A program made the position numbers and the translations under genes. Of a stretch of 64,000 nt of DNA, positions 9,267-17,816 are shown piece after piece. Below the pieces are notes generated by a model that had not been told where the DNA came from, searched no databases, and saw nothing but the letters and a program-made list of their open reading frames with translations. Position 1 is the stretch's first letter. Each line of letters starts with the position of its first letter. Source of the stretch: JAAYHV01 sp964400515 (GTDB lineage Bacteria; Bacillota; Clostridia; Peptostreptococcales; Anaerovoracaceae); contig CAYNTJ010000010.1 of assembly GCA_964400515.1 (NCBI GenBank), positions 1 through 64,000 of the forward strand, written 5' to 3'.

Positions 9267-10016
9267 ATGAAGGTTTTTGCCATAGCAGATTTACACTTGT
9301 CCCTTGATCCAATAGTAAATAAACCTATGGATGTATTTGGTATTGGCTGGGAAATGCATCATGAAAAATTAAAAAAGAACTGGCTGGAAATTGTTGGCGA
9401 AGAGGATATAGTAGTAATACCCGGGGATGTTTCATGGGGATTAAGATTAAACGAAGCAATGACGGATTTGAAATGGATTGATGAGTTGCCGGGTACGAAG
9501 GTTATTTTTAAAGGTAACCATGATTTGTGGTGGAATGGAATCAATAAACTCAATGGCTTGTTTAATAATATCCATTTTATACAAAACAGATGCTACTATA
9601 TAGAAAAAGAAGATTTAGCCATATGTGGAACTAGGGGATGGATAAGTCCTTATGTGGAAGACTTTGATGCCCATGATGAAAAGATATATAACAGAGAACT
9701 GATAAGGCTTAAATTCAGCTTAGATGATGCCAAGAAAATAGGGGCTAAAAATATCATGGTAGCTCTTCATTATCCCCCTTCAAACGAGAAGGGCGAGAGA
9801 TCTAAGGTGACGGAACTAATAAAAGAATACGATGTCAAATACCTGGTTTACGGCCATCTTCATGGTGTTCATGTTTATCCAAAAGGGATTAAGGGTAACT
9901 ATGATGGTATAGAGTATAGACTGGTTTCCCTTGATTACTTAAGGGCGAAACCATTGCTTGTATATGATTCTAAAGGAGGCTTTAATTATGAAAATAACTC
10001 TAATAGTTTTAGATAG
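9267..10016 (+). CDS. Calcineurin-like metallophosphoesterase
   Basis: Cytoplasmic dinuclear-metal phosphoesterase. The motifs occur in order: ADLHLS (D-x-H) at residue 7-12, GDVSWG near 52, GNHDLWW near 80, HYPP near 170 and GHLHG near 196. All expected metal ligands are present in 249 residues. The conserved FGIGWEMH near residue 28 is a hallmark of a widespread Firmicute subgroup whose substrate is undefined. It starts behind AAGGAGCAAAT and overlaps deoB by 29 nt, so the two are probably translated in a coupled way. Confidence 0.87.
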   Translation: MKVFAIADLHLSLDPIVNKPMDVFGIGWEMHHEKLKKNWLEIVGEEDIVVIPGDVSWGLRLNEAMTDLKWIDELPGTKVIFKGNHDLWWNGINKLNGLFNNIHFIQNRCYYIEKEDLAICGTRGWISPYVEDFDAHDEKIYNRELIRLKFSLDDAKKIGAKNIMVALHYPPSNEKGERSKVTELIKEYDVKYLVYGHLHGVHVYPKGIKGNYDGIEYRLVSLDYLRAKPLLVYDSKGGFNYENNSNSFR

Positions 10017-11160
10017 CTTAGGCATAGGTGAAATGCCGGATTCAAAGGATTACGGAGATGAAGGTGCAAACACTTTAAAGCATATAACCGAGAATTATAG
10101 GGTGTTAAACATTCCCAACATGAAAAGACTTGGTTATGGAAATATTTATGGAGCATCAAATGGCGAATATAGGGTGGGAAATCCCATTGGCGCTTACGGA
10201 AGATTCGGAGAGACTTCAAAGGGTAAGGATACTATAACTGGCCATTGGGAGATAGCGGGCATTGTTACTAAAACTCCTTTTAAAACCTATCCCGATGGTT
10301 TTCCGAGAAAATTTTTGGATGCTTACGAAAAAGCAATAGGAGTGGAAACCATAGGAAATTATGCGGCTTCCGGTACGGAAATAATTGAAGTGTTGGGGCC
10401 GGAACATGAAAAAACAGGTAAACCCATAGTATATACTTCTGCGGACAGTGTTTTTCAAATTGCGGCAAATACGGAGATTATTCCCCTGGAAAGACTATAC
10501 GAAATGTGTCAAATCGCAAGGGACATGCTGGTGGGAGAATTTGCGTGTGGCAGAGTTATTGCAAGACCATATATTATGGAAGACGGTAAAAGGGTAAGGA
10601 CCTCAGATAGGCATGATTATTCGGTTACACCTCCAAAGGATACAGTGCTAGACAGCATAAAACAAGGGGGTAAAAGGGTTTATGCCATAGGTAAAATCAG
10701 TGATATTTTTAATGGCAAAGGGATTACTGATTCTGTTCATACCAAATCAAATATGGATGGTGTTGATAAAACAATAGAAGCTATGAAAATGGACTTTGAT
10801 GGTTTTATATTTACAAATCTTGTTGATTTTGATTCTAAATATGGTCATAGAAGGGACCCTGTGGGTTATGGTAAAGCCATAGAGGAATTTGATGAAAGAT
10901 TACCTGAGATATTAGATGAACTAAAGGAAGATGATTTGCTTATTCTTACGGCAGATCATGGTAATGATCCCATGGCTAAGGGAACTGACCATACAAGGGA
11001 ATACATCCCGTTGGTGGCTTATTCCAAGGCGATGAAAAAATCGGTGGATTTGGGAACCAAAGAGTCATTTGCGGATATAGGTGCTACAATTGCCGATATA
11101 TTAGGGGTAAAAAAGCCCGAGCATGGGGAAAGTTTCAGAAGCGAATTGTTAATTGATTAG
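9988..11160 (+). CDS. deoB: Phosphopentomutase
   Basis: Interconverts ribose- or deoxyribose-1-phosphate and the 5-phosphate, feeding nucleoside sugars into central metabolism. The alkaline-phosphatase-superfamily motifs are present: LDSLGIGEMPDS at the N-terminus, DEGANTL with the phospho-acceptor Thr, KDTITGHWE near 75, and ADHGNDP near 325. At 390 residues it is full length. ATG 9988 is preceded by AAAGGAGG and lies inside the phosphoesterase gene. It stands directly before pyrimidine-nucleoside phosphorylase, which supplies its substrate. Confidence 0.95.
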   Translation: MKITLIVLDSLGIGEMPDSKDYGDEGANTLKHITENYRVLNIPNMKRLGYGNIYGASNGEYRVGNPIGAYGRFGETSKGKDTITGHWEIAGIVTKTPFKTYPDGFPRKFLDAYEKAIGVETIGNYAASGTEIIEVLGPEHEKTGKPIVYTSADSVFQIAANTEIIPLERLYEMCQIARDMLVGEFACGRVIARPYIMEDGKRVRTSDRHDYSVTPPKDTVLDSIKQGGKRVYAIGKISDIFNGKGITDSVHTKSNMDGVDKTIEAMKMDFDGFIFTNLVDFDSKYGHRRDPVGYGKAIEEFDERLPEILDELKEDDLLILTADHGNDPMAKGTDHTREYIPLVAYSKAMKKSVDLGTKESFADIGATIADILGVKKPEHGESFRSELLID

Positions 11161-11170
11161 GAGAAACCTT

Positions 11171-12490
11171 ATGAACATGAATGATTTGATATACAAAAAA
11201 AGGGAAGGCGGTAAGCTTACTAAGGATGAAATCGAATATATTATTGATGGTTATGTAAGGGGAGAAATCCCGGATTATCAAGTTTCGGCCCTTCTTATGG
11301 CCATATACTTTAGGGGTATGGACGAAGAAGAAACCTTTATGCTTACCAATGCCATGAGATATAGCGGTGACACAATAGACCTTTCCCATATTAAAGGAAT
11401 TAAAGTTGACAAGCATTCCACCGGGGGTGTGGGAGATAAGACTACTCTTATAGTTGCACCTTTAGCTGCGGCTTGCGGAGTTCCCATAGCAAAAATGAGC
11501 GGAAGGGGCTTGGGCTTTACCGGAGGCACAGTGGATAAGCTTGAAGCAATTCAGGGCTTTAAAACAGCATTGGAGCCTGATGAGTTCTTGGAACAGGTGA
11601 ATAGCATAGGAATATCCGTAATAGGACAAACGGCTCATATTACCCCTGCGGACAAAAAGCTTTATGCCCTAAGGGATGTGACGTCCACCGTGGATAACTT
11701 CAGCCTTATAGCATCCAGCATAATGAGTAAAAAACTGGCAGCGGGTTCTGATGCTATAGTTTTGGATGTCAAGTGCGGCAGAGGGGCTTTTATGGAGAAT
11801 ATTGATGATGCTGTAACCCTGGGGAATATTATGACAAAGATCGGTAATACGGCAGGAAGAAAAACTGTGGCGGTGATTACTGACATGAGCCAGCCCCTTG
11901 GTAAAGCCGTGGGAAACAGTTTGGAAGTAATCGAGGCTTTGGAAACCCTTAAGGGAAAAGGTCCAAGGGATATAACGGAACTTGCGTTGACCCTGGCGGG
12001 AATCATGATTTATGTGGGAGGCAAAGCTGATTCTGATATAGAAGGTCGATTAATGGCAAAGGATGCCTTAGACTCCGGCAAGGGCTTGGAAAAACTAAAA
12101 CAAATGATAGAGTGGCAAGGTGGGGATGGAGAAATAGCATATGACTACAGTCTTTTACCCGAGGCAAAATATCAATTGAAGCTTAATGCAAAGGAATCCG
12201 GGTTTATATGGGAGATTGATGCAAGAAAAATTGGATTAGCATCTCAACACACGGGAGCAGGCAGGGCCACAAAAGAGGATAGTATTGATTTATCCGCGGG
12301 AATTTATCTTAATAAAAAGGTTGGGGATGAGGTATTGTTTGATGAAGTACTTGCGACCTTTTATGGTAATGATGAGGATAAACTTATAATGGCTAAAGGC
12401 GAAGCGGAAAGTGCTTTTATAATATCAAAGGAAAAGCCCGAGGAGACAAAAATAATAAAAAGGATTATAGGGATGACAGATGAACAATAA
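11171..12490 (+). CDS. pdp: Pyrimidine-nucleoside phosphorylase
   Basis: Phosphorolyses uridine, thymidine and deoxyuridine to the free base and (deoxy)ribose-1-phosphate, the DeoB substrate. The thymidine-phosphorylase signature lies at the phosphate site: KHSTGGVGDKT near 80, then SGRGLGFTGGT near 110. SSIMSKKLAAGSDAIVLDVK near 180 contributes the base site. Length (about 439) and C-terminal domain are complete. The start at 11171 follows AGGAGAAACC, 10 nt after deoB, and its end overlaps the next gene by 11 nt. Confidence 0.93.
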   Translation: MNMNDLIYKKREGGKLTKDEIEYIIDGYVRGEIPDYQVSALLMAIYFRGMDEEETFMLTNAMRYSGDTIDLSHIKGIKVDKHSTGGVGDKTTLIVAPLAAACGVPIAKMSGRGLGFTGGTVDKLEAIQGFKTALEPDEFLEQVNSIGISVIGQTAHITPADKKLYALRDVTSTVDNFSLIASSIMSKKLAAGSDAIVLDVKCGRGAFMENIDDAVTLGNIMTKIGNTAGRKTVAVITDMSQPLGKAVGNSLEVIEALETLKGKGPRDITELALTLAGIMIYVGGKADSDIEGRLMAKDALDSGKGLEKLKQMIEWQGGDGEIAYDYSLLPEAKYQLKLNAKESGFIWEIDARKIGLASQHTGAGRATKEDSIDLSAGIYLNKKVGDEVLFDEVLATFYGNDEDKLIMAKGEAESAFIISKEKPEETKIIKRIIGMTDEQ

Positions 12491-14156
12491 GATAAAGTTT
12501 TTATTGCCTTTGGTAATCGTAGTAATTCTGATGCTGGGATATATGATTATAGACGGACAGTTATTTCCGAGAAGCGAAGGGGGATACGTATCATCCTTTG
12601 GGAATACCGCGGTTGCCTATGACGAAAATGGTGAGAAGGTTGATTTGATAAGGGGTCAAAAGGTAATGTTCTATAAGAATATTACCAAGGAGATCAATGA
12701 TGAAAAATTAATAAAAGTACAAGCTGAAGAAGAGGTTTTATATATTTCCATGGATAATATTACCCTTTCCAAGGATTCTTTGGTAAAGGAATCGGAAATA
12801 TTTGTAAGAACCCCTTTGGCAATTATAGATAAAGAAGACAGAATATTAGGCTATGCCAAGAAGGGCGAAAACCTAAAGGTTGTGGGCTACGAACAAATAG
12901 ATTCCATGGGGAATGTAAATAAGTATAAGGTTTCAATTGATGACAAAGAAGGATATGTATATGGTAAATATACCGTGCTTAATAAGGAAGACAGCTTAAA
13001 AACCTATAAACCTGAGGTATATGATGAAATGCATTTGAAGGCCGAGGATAAATACGGTGGTGGGGATGCCATGGGTCTTGACTATTTCCCGAATGAAAAA
13101 CCTTCGTTTGAAGGAAATCCCATGCCGCAGGATTGCTATTCCTTATACCTTACAAGCGATTATTTAAACCCTAAGGGGGTTAAACCTTTTATAGATTTTG
13201 CAAAGGATACAAAGATAAATACCTTTGTGGTGGATATAAAGGATAATTTTGTAATAGGATATCCGGCGAAAGCCATGGAGATGTATTCCAAATATGCCTA
13301 TGACAATGCCAATAATTCCTATGAGGAATATAGGGAAGCAGTGGCCATGCTAAAAGAGGCAGGCTTTTATGTTGTGGGGAGGATAACGGTTTTTAAGGAT
13401 GACCTTTATATCAAAGAGCATCCGGAAAATGCCATAGCCCTAAGATCTACCGGGGAACCTCTAAAATATCAAGGCTCATATTGGCCTTCTCCTTATTCAA
13501 GAGAGGTTTGGGAATATAATGTTGCTTTGGCCAAGGAATCCGTTACGGAAATGGGCTTTAATGAAATCAATTTTGATTATTGCCGCTTTCCAAGTCATAT
13601 AGCCAATATTGAAGACACCTTGAATATGCAAAACAAATACGACGAGGATAAGGCTCAAGCAATACAAAGATTTCTATATTATGCCAAGGATGCGCTGCAT
13701 AACATCAATGCCTATATTTCGGTGGATGTTTTCGGAGAGACATCCAATGGGACTTATACCGCTCCCTACGGGCAATACTGGCCTGCTATGAGCAATGTTG
13801 TTGATGTTATGTCCGGGATGCCATATCCTGACCATTTCGGACCCGGAAGCTATGGTTTGAGCAAACCATGGAATGAACCCTATTCCCTTATGTATAATTG
13901 GGGCCTTTCCGTAAAGGAAAGGCAAAAGGAATGCCCTACCCCTGCTAAAGTAAGAACCTGGATTCAGGCATATAATGTTTTAGACTGGGTTGATCCCGAT
14001 GGGATAAGTTACAATGCGGAAGAGTTAAAGGCTGAAATAAAAGGCCTTTATGATGCGGGAATTGGTGATGGCTATATTACTTGGACAGGAGGGCCTACTC
14101 TTGGTAAATACAATTTACAAAAGGGTGCGTTCTTAATTGATTATGAAAGCGAGTGA
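12480..14156 (+). CDS. Putative glycoside hydrolase (DUF4015), surface-anchored
   Basis: A 558-residue exported protein with an N-terminal membrane anchor or uncleaved signal (residues 5-24). An SH3-like region (about 30-180) precedes a TIM-barrel domain of the DUF4015 putative glycoside hydrolase family (about 210-540). Recognisable barrel segments are FVVDIKDNF, VGRITVFKD, GFNEINFDYCRFP and SVDVFGETS, with candidate catalytic acids in FDYCRFP and VDVFGE. Substrate unknown; a wall or capsule polysaccharide is plausible from the location. Its ATG lies inside the end of pdp. Confidence 0.8.
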   Translation: MNNKIKFLLPLVIVVILMLGYMIIDGQLFPRSEGGYVSSFGNTAVAYDENGEKVDLIRGQKVMFYKNITKEINDEKLIKVQAEEEVLYISMDNITLSKDSLVKESEIFVRTPLAIIDKEDRILGYAKKGENLKVVGYEQIDSMGNVNKYKVSIDDKEGYVYGKYTVLNKEDSLKTYKPEVYDEMHLKAEDKYGGGDAMGLDYFPNEKPSFEGNPMPQDCYSLYLTSDYLNPKGVKPFIDFAKDTKINTFVVDIKDNFVIGYPAKAMEMYSKYAYDNANNSYEEYREAVAMLKEAGFYVVGRITVFKDDLYIKEHPENAIALRSTGEPLKYQGSYWPSPYSREVWEYNVALAKESVTEMGFNEINFDYCRFPSHIANIEDTLNMQNKYDEDKAQAIQRFLYYAKDALHNINAYISVDVFGETSNGTYTAPYGQYWPAMSNVVDVMSGMPYPDHFGPGSYGLSKPWNEPYSLMYNWGLSVKERQKECPTPAKVRTWIQAYNVLDWVDPDGISYNAEELKAEIKGLYDAGIGDGYITWTGGPTLGKYNLQKGAFLIDYESE

Positions 14157-14159
14157 TTT

Positions 14160-15077
14160 ATGAAATATGCATTTATAATAAATCCAAAAGCAGGGCAGGG
14201 CAGAGGAACAGAAAAATTAAAGTATAAAATAGAAAAAACTGCCAAGGAACTTGAAAAAGATATTTCTATACATGTAACGGCCGGAGTGGGAGATGCAACG
14301 GTTATTGCCAATAAACTATGTGAAGAGAATAAAGAATTAAGGATAATAGTCTGTGGTGGCGACGGTACATTTAATGAAGCAGTAAACGGAGCTGCAGATT
14401 ATGATGTTCCCATAGGAATTATACCCATTGGAACGGGGAATGACTTTATTAGGAATTTTGGAACCGAAGATGATTTCTTGAGCGTTGAAAATCAATTTTC
14501 CTTTGAGCCTGTGCCGGTGGATTTAATAAAATATAGCTATGATAGCAGTAGGGGCTATTGCACCAATGTTATAAACATAGGGTTTGACGGAAATGTGGCT
14601 ATTTTGGCAGGGAAGCTAAAGACAATGCCATTGATTGCAGGATCCTTTGCATATCTGTCTTCGATAATATTTAATCTTGCCGGTAAGAGGGGACAGAACC
14701 TGACGGTCTATTCCGGTGGTGAGAAGATGCATGAAGGACCTTTGCTTCTTTGCTCCGTTGGTAACGGTAAATTCTGCGGCGGAGGTATATGTAACAGTCC
14801 AAAAGCAAGGATGGATGACGCACTCATGGATTTGGAGATTGTTAAGGATGTTACCAGGAGAAAATTCATTAAGCTTTTGCCTACATATATCAAAGGGGAG
14901 ATTTTGAATAAACCTGAGCTTAGGGAATATATTAATTTCGTGCAAACAAAGGATATTTACATAAAACCCAAGGGGGATTTTATGGAATACTGTATAGATG
15001 GAGAACCGATAAAAACCGGAGAATTGAGTTTGGAAATAATTCCAAAAAAATTAAAATTTTTAACTAAAATTTGTTGA
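14160..15077 (+). CDS. Diacylglycerol/lipid kinase (DagK/YegS-type)
   Basis: ATP-dependent lipid kinase with the DAGK catalytic domain: INPKAGQGRG at residue 7, the GGDGTFNE glycine-rich motif near 66, and IPIGTGNDF near 92. The C-terminal half is the beta-sandwich of YegS/DgkB proteins. At 305 residues it is full length. It probably phosphorylates diacylglycerol for phospholipid recycling, although sphingoid-like or other lipid substrates cannot be excluded. It begins 3 nt after the glycoside-hydrolase gene and ends where the trpB leader promoter begins; the promoter's -35 box overlaps its stop region. Confidence 0.88.
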   Translation: MKYAFIINPKAGQGRGTEKLKYKIEKTAKELEKDISIHVTAGVGDATVIANKLCEENKELRIIVCGGDGTFNEAVNGAADYDVPIGIIPIGTGNDFIRNFGTEDDFLSVENQFSFEPVPVDLIKYSYDSSRGYCTNVINIGFDGNVAILAGKLKTMPLIAGSFAYLSSIIFNLAGKRGQNLTVYSGGEKMHEGPLLLCSVGNGKFCGGGICNSPKARMDDALMDLEIVKDVTRRKFIKLLPTYIKGEILNKPELREYINFVQTKDIYIKPKGDFMEYCIDGEPIKTGELSLEIIPKKLKFLTKIC

Positions 15078-15102
15078 CTTTCACAAATAGATGTGTTAAA
15101 AT
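15074..15102 (+). promoter_or_regulatory. SigA-type promoter of the trpB T-box leader
   Basis: TTGACT and TAAAAT are separated by 17 nt, with a TG one base upstream of the -10 box. The -35 box overlaps the end of the lipid-kinase gene. Transcription would begin near 15109, just before the T-box stem I. Confidence 0.75.
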
Positions 15103-15108
15103 TCGTTC

Positions 15109-15386
15109 AAACAACAAAATAATTAAACCGTTGAGAAGGAGATAACGTCTTAAGCGCATGTACAGAGAATCGGGGATGATGAGAACCCGGTCATAAGCGG
15201 TCTGGCAAATGGACCTTCGAGGGCTATTGGGAAAGCATTATGCAAGTATGAATAGACGGGTGTGCCCGTTACAGCGCAGACATGTGTTGGCATGTTGATG
15301 AGTGGGATGTTTACATCCAAGCAAGGTGGTACCGCAGGAGTATATGCTCTTGTCCCTGCAAATATTGTGGGAACAGGAGCTTTTTT
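15109..15386 (+). promoter_or_regulatory. T-box riboswitch, tryptophan-specific
   Basis: Untranslated leader that senses uncharged tRNA-Trp and allows transcription of trpB. The conserved T-box element AAGCAAGGTGGTACCGC is at about 15319-15335. Stem I shows an AGAGAATCGGGG-type AG-bulge region and a specifier loop where TGG at 15210-15212 precedes ACCTTCGAGGGC, matching a tryptophan codon. The terminator competing with the antiterminator is at 15346-15386. An open frame crosses the element but it is structural RNA and not coding. The specificity fits the downstream gene. Confidence 0.92.
15346..15386 (+). terminator. T-box-controlled intrinsic terminator
   Basis: A stem of GCTCTTGTCCC pairing with GGGAACAGGAGC is followed by six T. 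It lies directly after the T-box sequence, as expected for the terminator conformation. Confidence 0.85.
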
Positions 15387-15438
15387 GATTCAAAGTCTCT
15401 GTTCCGGGATAAATTTTTTACAGAGAGAGGTATTGATT

Positions 15439-16809
15439 ATGAAAAAGATTCCGTATAAGTTACTGCTTGATGAAAATGAAATGCCAAAATCATTTTTGAA
15501 CATGAAGGCGTTTATGAAGGAAAAACCCGACCCGATGTTGAATCCGGGTACGTTAAAACCCATGACGGCGGAGGAGCTGGAAATGGTTTTTCCAAAGGAA
15601 TGTGTTGCCCAGGAGCTTAATGACAAAGATAAATATATTGAGATTCCAAAAGGCATACAAGAATATTATAAAATGTATAGACCTTCCAATCTATATAGAG
15701 CGTATAGATTAGAGGAGGCACTGGGAACCCCCGCCAAGATATATTATAAGTTTGAAGGAACAAATACTTCGGGAAGCCATAAGCTTAATTCTGCAATAGC
15801 TCAAGCATATTATGCAAAAGAGCAGGGGCTTACGCATTTGACTACGGAAACGGGAGCGGGTCAATGGGGAACGGCCCTATCCATGGCATGTTCGTACCTA
15901 AACATAGACCTACTTATATATATGGTTAAATGCAGCGCAATGCAAAAGCCATACAGAAAAATAGTAATGGAAACCTATGGGAAGAAGGTTCATGCTTCTC
16001 CTTCTAATACGACTAATGTGGGTAGGGGTATACTGGAAAGGGATCCGGAAAATACAGGAAGCCTTGGAACTGCCATATCAGAAGCGGTGGAAGTTTCCAC
16101 TACAACAGAAAATTGCAGATATGCTTTAGGATCCGTTTTGGATCAGGTTTTACTTCATCAATCGATTATTGGACAGGAAGTAAAGACGGCATTGGAAAAA
16201 TATGATATAGAGCCGGATGTTATGATAGGCTGCGTAGGAGGGGGATCCAGCTTTGGCGGATTTATAGCCCCTTATATGGCTGATAAGCTTCAGGGAAAGA
16301 AAGCTCCTAAGTTTATAGCAGTTGAACCCGAATCCTGTCCGACCATGACCAGGGGTAAGTATACTTATGATTTTTGTGATGTGGGTCAAGTGACACCCCT
16401 TGCAAAAATGTATACACTGGGTTCGGGATTTATCCCTTCTCCCGACCATGCGGGGGGACTTAGATATCATGGTATGAGCCCTATACTTTCAAAGCTATAT
16501 AATGATGGGGACATTGATGAAGTCAAAGCGGTTAAACAGAGTCAGGTATTTGCGGCGGCAAAGGAGTTTTGCAGAACAGAAGGTATATTACCTGCTCCCG
16601 AATCTGCCCACGGTATATTAGTTGCCATGGAAGAGGCGAAGGAATGTATTAAAACAGGGGAAGAAAAAAACATTGTATTTTGCCTAACGGGTACAGGATA
16701 TTTCGATATGGCAGCCTATAAAGCATATAACGAAGGGATAATGGTGGACAATATTCCCACTGATGATGATTTACAAAAGGGTTTTGAATATATACCAAAT
16801 TTGGATTAA
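15439..16809 (+). CDS. trpB: TrpB-like tryptophan synthase beta chain (TrpB2 type)
   Basis: PLP-dependent beta subunit that joins indole and serine to make tryptophan. The PLP lysine lies in SGSHKLNSA, the phosphate-binding loop in GCVGGGSSFGG, and the long N-terminal extension plus 456-residue length point to the TrpB2 class. ATG 15439 follows AGAGAGGT; an open frame from 15262 runs through the T-box and is not the start. No trpA is present, so the enzyme probably salvages free indole instead of channelling it. The T-box ties expression to tryptophan shortage. A terminator follows directly, making a monocistronic unit. Confidence 0.92.
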   Translation: MKKIPYKLLLDENEMPKSFLNMKAFMKEKPDPMLNPGTLKPMTAEELEMVFPKECVAQELNDKDKYIEIPKGIQEYYKMYRPSNLYRAYRLEEALGTPAKIYYKFEGTNTSGSHKLNSAIAQAYYAKEQGLTHLTTETGAGQWGTALSMACSYLNIDLLIYMVKCSAMQKPYRKIVMETYGKKVHASPSNTTNVGRGILERDPENTGSLGTAISEAVEVSTTTENCRYALGSVLDQVLLHQSIIGQEVKTALEKYDIEPDVMIGCVGGGSSFGGFIAPYMADKLQGKKAPKFIAVEPESCPTMTRGKYTYDFCDVGQVTPLAKMYTLGSGFIPSPDHAGGLRYHGMSPILSKLYNDGDIDEVKAVKQSQVFAAAKEFCRTEGILPAPESAHGILVAMEEAKECIKTGEEKNIVFCLTGTGYFDMAAYKAYNEGIMVDNIPTDDDLQKGFEYIPNLD

Positions 16810-16819
16810 TTCCAAAAGC

Positions 16820-16846
16820 AAACGGGGAGAAGACTCCCCGTTTTTC
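16820..16846 (+). terminator. Intrinsic terminator after trpB
   Basis: AAACGGGGA pairs with TCCCCGTTT around a six-base loop, followed by a T tract. Confidence 0.88.
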
Positions 16847-16875
16847 TTGCAAATTGAGTGTATACATGCTATAAT
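16847..16875 (+). promoter_or_regulatory. Promoter of tRNA-Ser
   Basis: TTGCAA and a perfect TATAAT are separated by 17 nt; the predicted start lies about 10 nt before the tRNA. Confidence 0.75.
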
Positions 16876-16894
16876 CACAACATTGATAAATTTT

Positions 16895-16987
16895 GGAGAG
16901 TTATCGAAGTGGTCATAACGAGGTGCACTCGAAATGCATTTGTCGGTTTATCCCGACACGTGGGTTCGAATCCCACACTCTCCGCCA
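16895..16987 (+). tRNA. tRNA-Ser (anticodon CGA)
   Basis: A 93-nt class II tRNA. The acceptor stem GGAGAGT pairs with ACTCTCC, G is the discriminator and CCA is encoded. The anticodon loop CTCGAAA gives CGA, reading UCG. A long variable arm (GTCGG...CCGAC) and the T arm GTGGG-TTCGAAT-CCCAC are clear, and the G discriminator fits serine. It is a single gene with its own promoter and terminator. Confidence 0.96.
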
Positions 16988-16989
16988 TA

Positions 16990-17014
16990 AAGCGCAGTTT
17001 TAACTGCGCTTTTA
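16990..17014. terminator. Bidirectional terminator between tRNA-Ser and gpx
   Basis: AAGCGCAGTT pairs with AACTGCGCTT, flanked by A and T runs on the two sides, so it can serve the tRNA on the plus strand and the peroxidase gene on the minus strand. Confidence 0.8.
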
Positions 17015-17017
17015 ATA

Positions 17018-17497
17018 TTACAATAACTTAATTATATCCTTTTCCAATGATCTTGGAGTCTTTAGTGACGGGTATCTTTTTATGACTTCTCCGCTTCTGT
17101 CAATTAGAAACTTCTCGAAATTCCATTTTATATCGCCGCTATTTCCGGATAAGTTATTATCTAACAAGTATTTATATATCGGATGCCTTTTTTCTCCGTT
17201 TACATCCACCTTTTCAAGCATGGTGAAGCTGACTCCGTAATTAAGCTGGCAAAACTCCAGTATTTCCTCGTTGCTTCCCGGATCTTGATTTTTGAATTGG
17301 TTGCACGGGAAGCCGAGTATAACCAATCCTTTATCCTTATATTTTTCGTATAATTCTTCCAGACCCTTGAATTGGGGTGTAAAGCCACATTTGCTGGCGG
17401 TATTTACAATTAGTGTAACTTTGCCTTCAAGCTCGGATAGCTTCATGCTTTTTCCGTTCATTAAATTTGCTTCTAAAGCTGTTTTATATATATTCAT
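17018..17497 (-). CDS. Glutathione peroxidase-family thiol peroxidase (Cys form)
   Basis: Thioredoxin-fold peroxidase that reduces hydrogen peroxide or lipid hydroperoxides. The catalytic tetrad is visible: Cys37 in NTASKCGFT, Gln near 71 in GFPCNQF, and Trp and Asn in KWNFEKFL. The catalytic position is an ordinary Cys codon and not UGA selenocysteine. I chose the second ATG (17497) because AAAGGA is about 8 nt upstream of it, whereas the ATG at 17506 overlaps that ribosome site. Most bacterial members use thioredoxin as donor. It is a stand-alone gene in an anaerobe and probably serves oxidative defence. Confidence 0.9.
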   Translation of the reverse strand: MNIYKTALEANLMNGKSMKLSELEGKVTLIVNTASKCGFTPQFKGLEELYEKYKDKGLVILGFPCNQFKNQDPGSNEEILEFCQLNYGVSFTMLEKVDVNGEKRHPIYKYLLDNNLSGNSGDIKWNFEKFLIDRSGEVIKRYPSLKTPRSLEKDIIKLL

Positions 17498-17506
17498 TTT
17501 ATTCAT

Positions 17507-17816
17507 CCTTTCTATTATATATATTATCCTAAGAATCTAAAATCAAACATTATGCCAAATAAATTTTATAAATCACCGGCATATACGGATGAATCCGGCG
17601 GATAAATTGGTAAAAAAATATATAATTTAGTACAAAACCGCATATACATACTGAGCATAAAATCTAACAATAAAGAAAATTTAAAAAAATTTAAAATACT
17701 CTAAAATTAACCAAAAATAATACAATATTATCCATATTATTAAATAAAATATTTTTAATATCGGGATTATTATTAAAATATAGTAAGTAAAAATGAAAAG
17801 CATGCAGGAGGTAAAT
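17507..17816. other. AT-rich intergenic region between gpx and mttB
   Basis: This stretch holds no credible gene. On the minus strand TTGATT (17541-17546) and TATATA (17518-17523) are 17 nt apart and could drive gpx. A small G+C-rich island at about 17574-17602 contains two CCGGC copies and short ATCCG/CGGAT inverted repeats, possibly an operator. The rest, up to the AGGAGGT ribosome site of mttB, is A/T with no clear promoter. Confidence 0.5.

Noticed and set aside
15262..15438. Open frame continuous with trpB that would add 59 residues to its N-terminus
   Set aside because: It runs through the T-box and its terminator; the ATG at 15439 has a ribosome site and gives the normal TrpB2 start.
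17018..17497. Selenoprotein form of glutathione peroxidase
   Set aside because: The catalytic codon is an ordinary Cys codon, and no SECIS-like element is needed.
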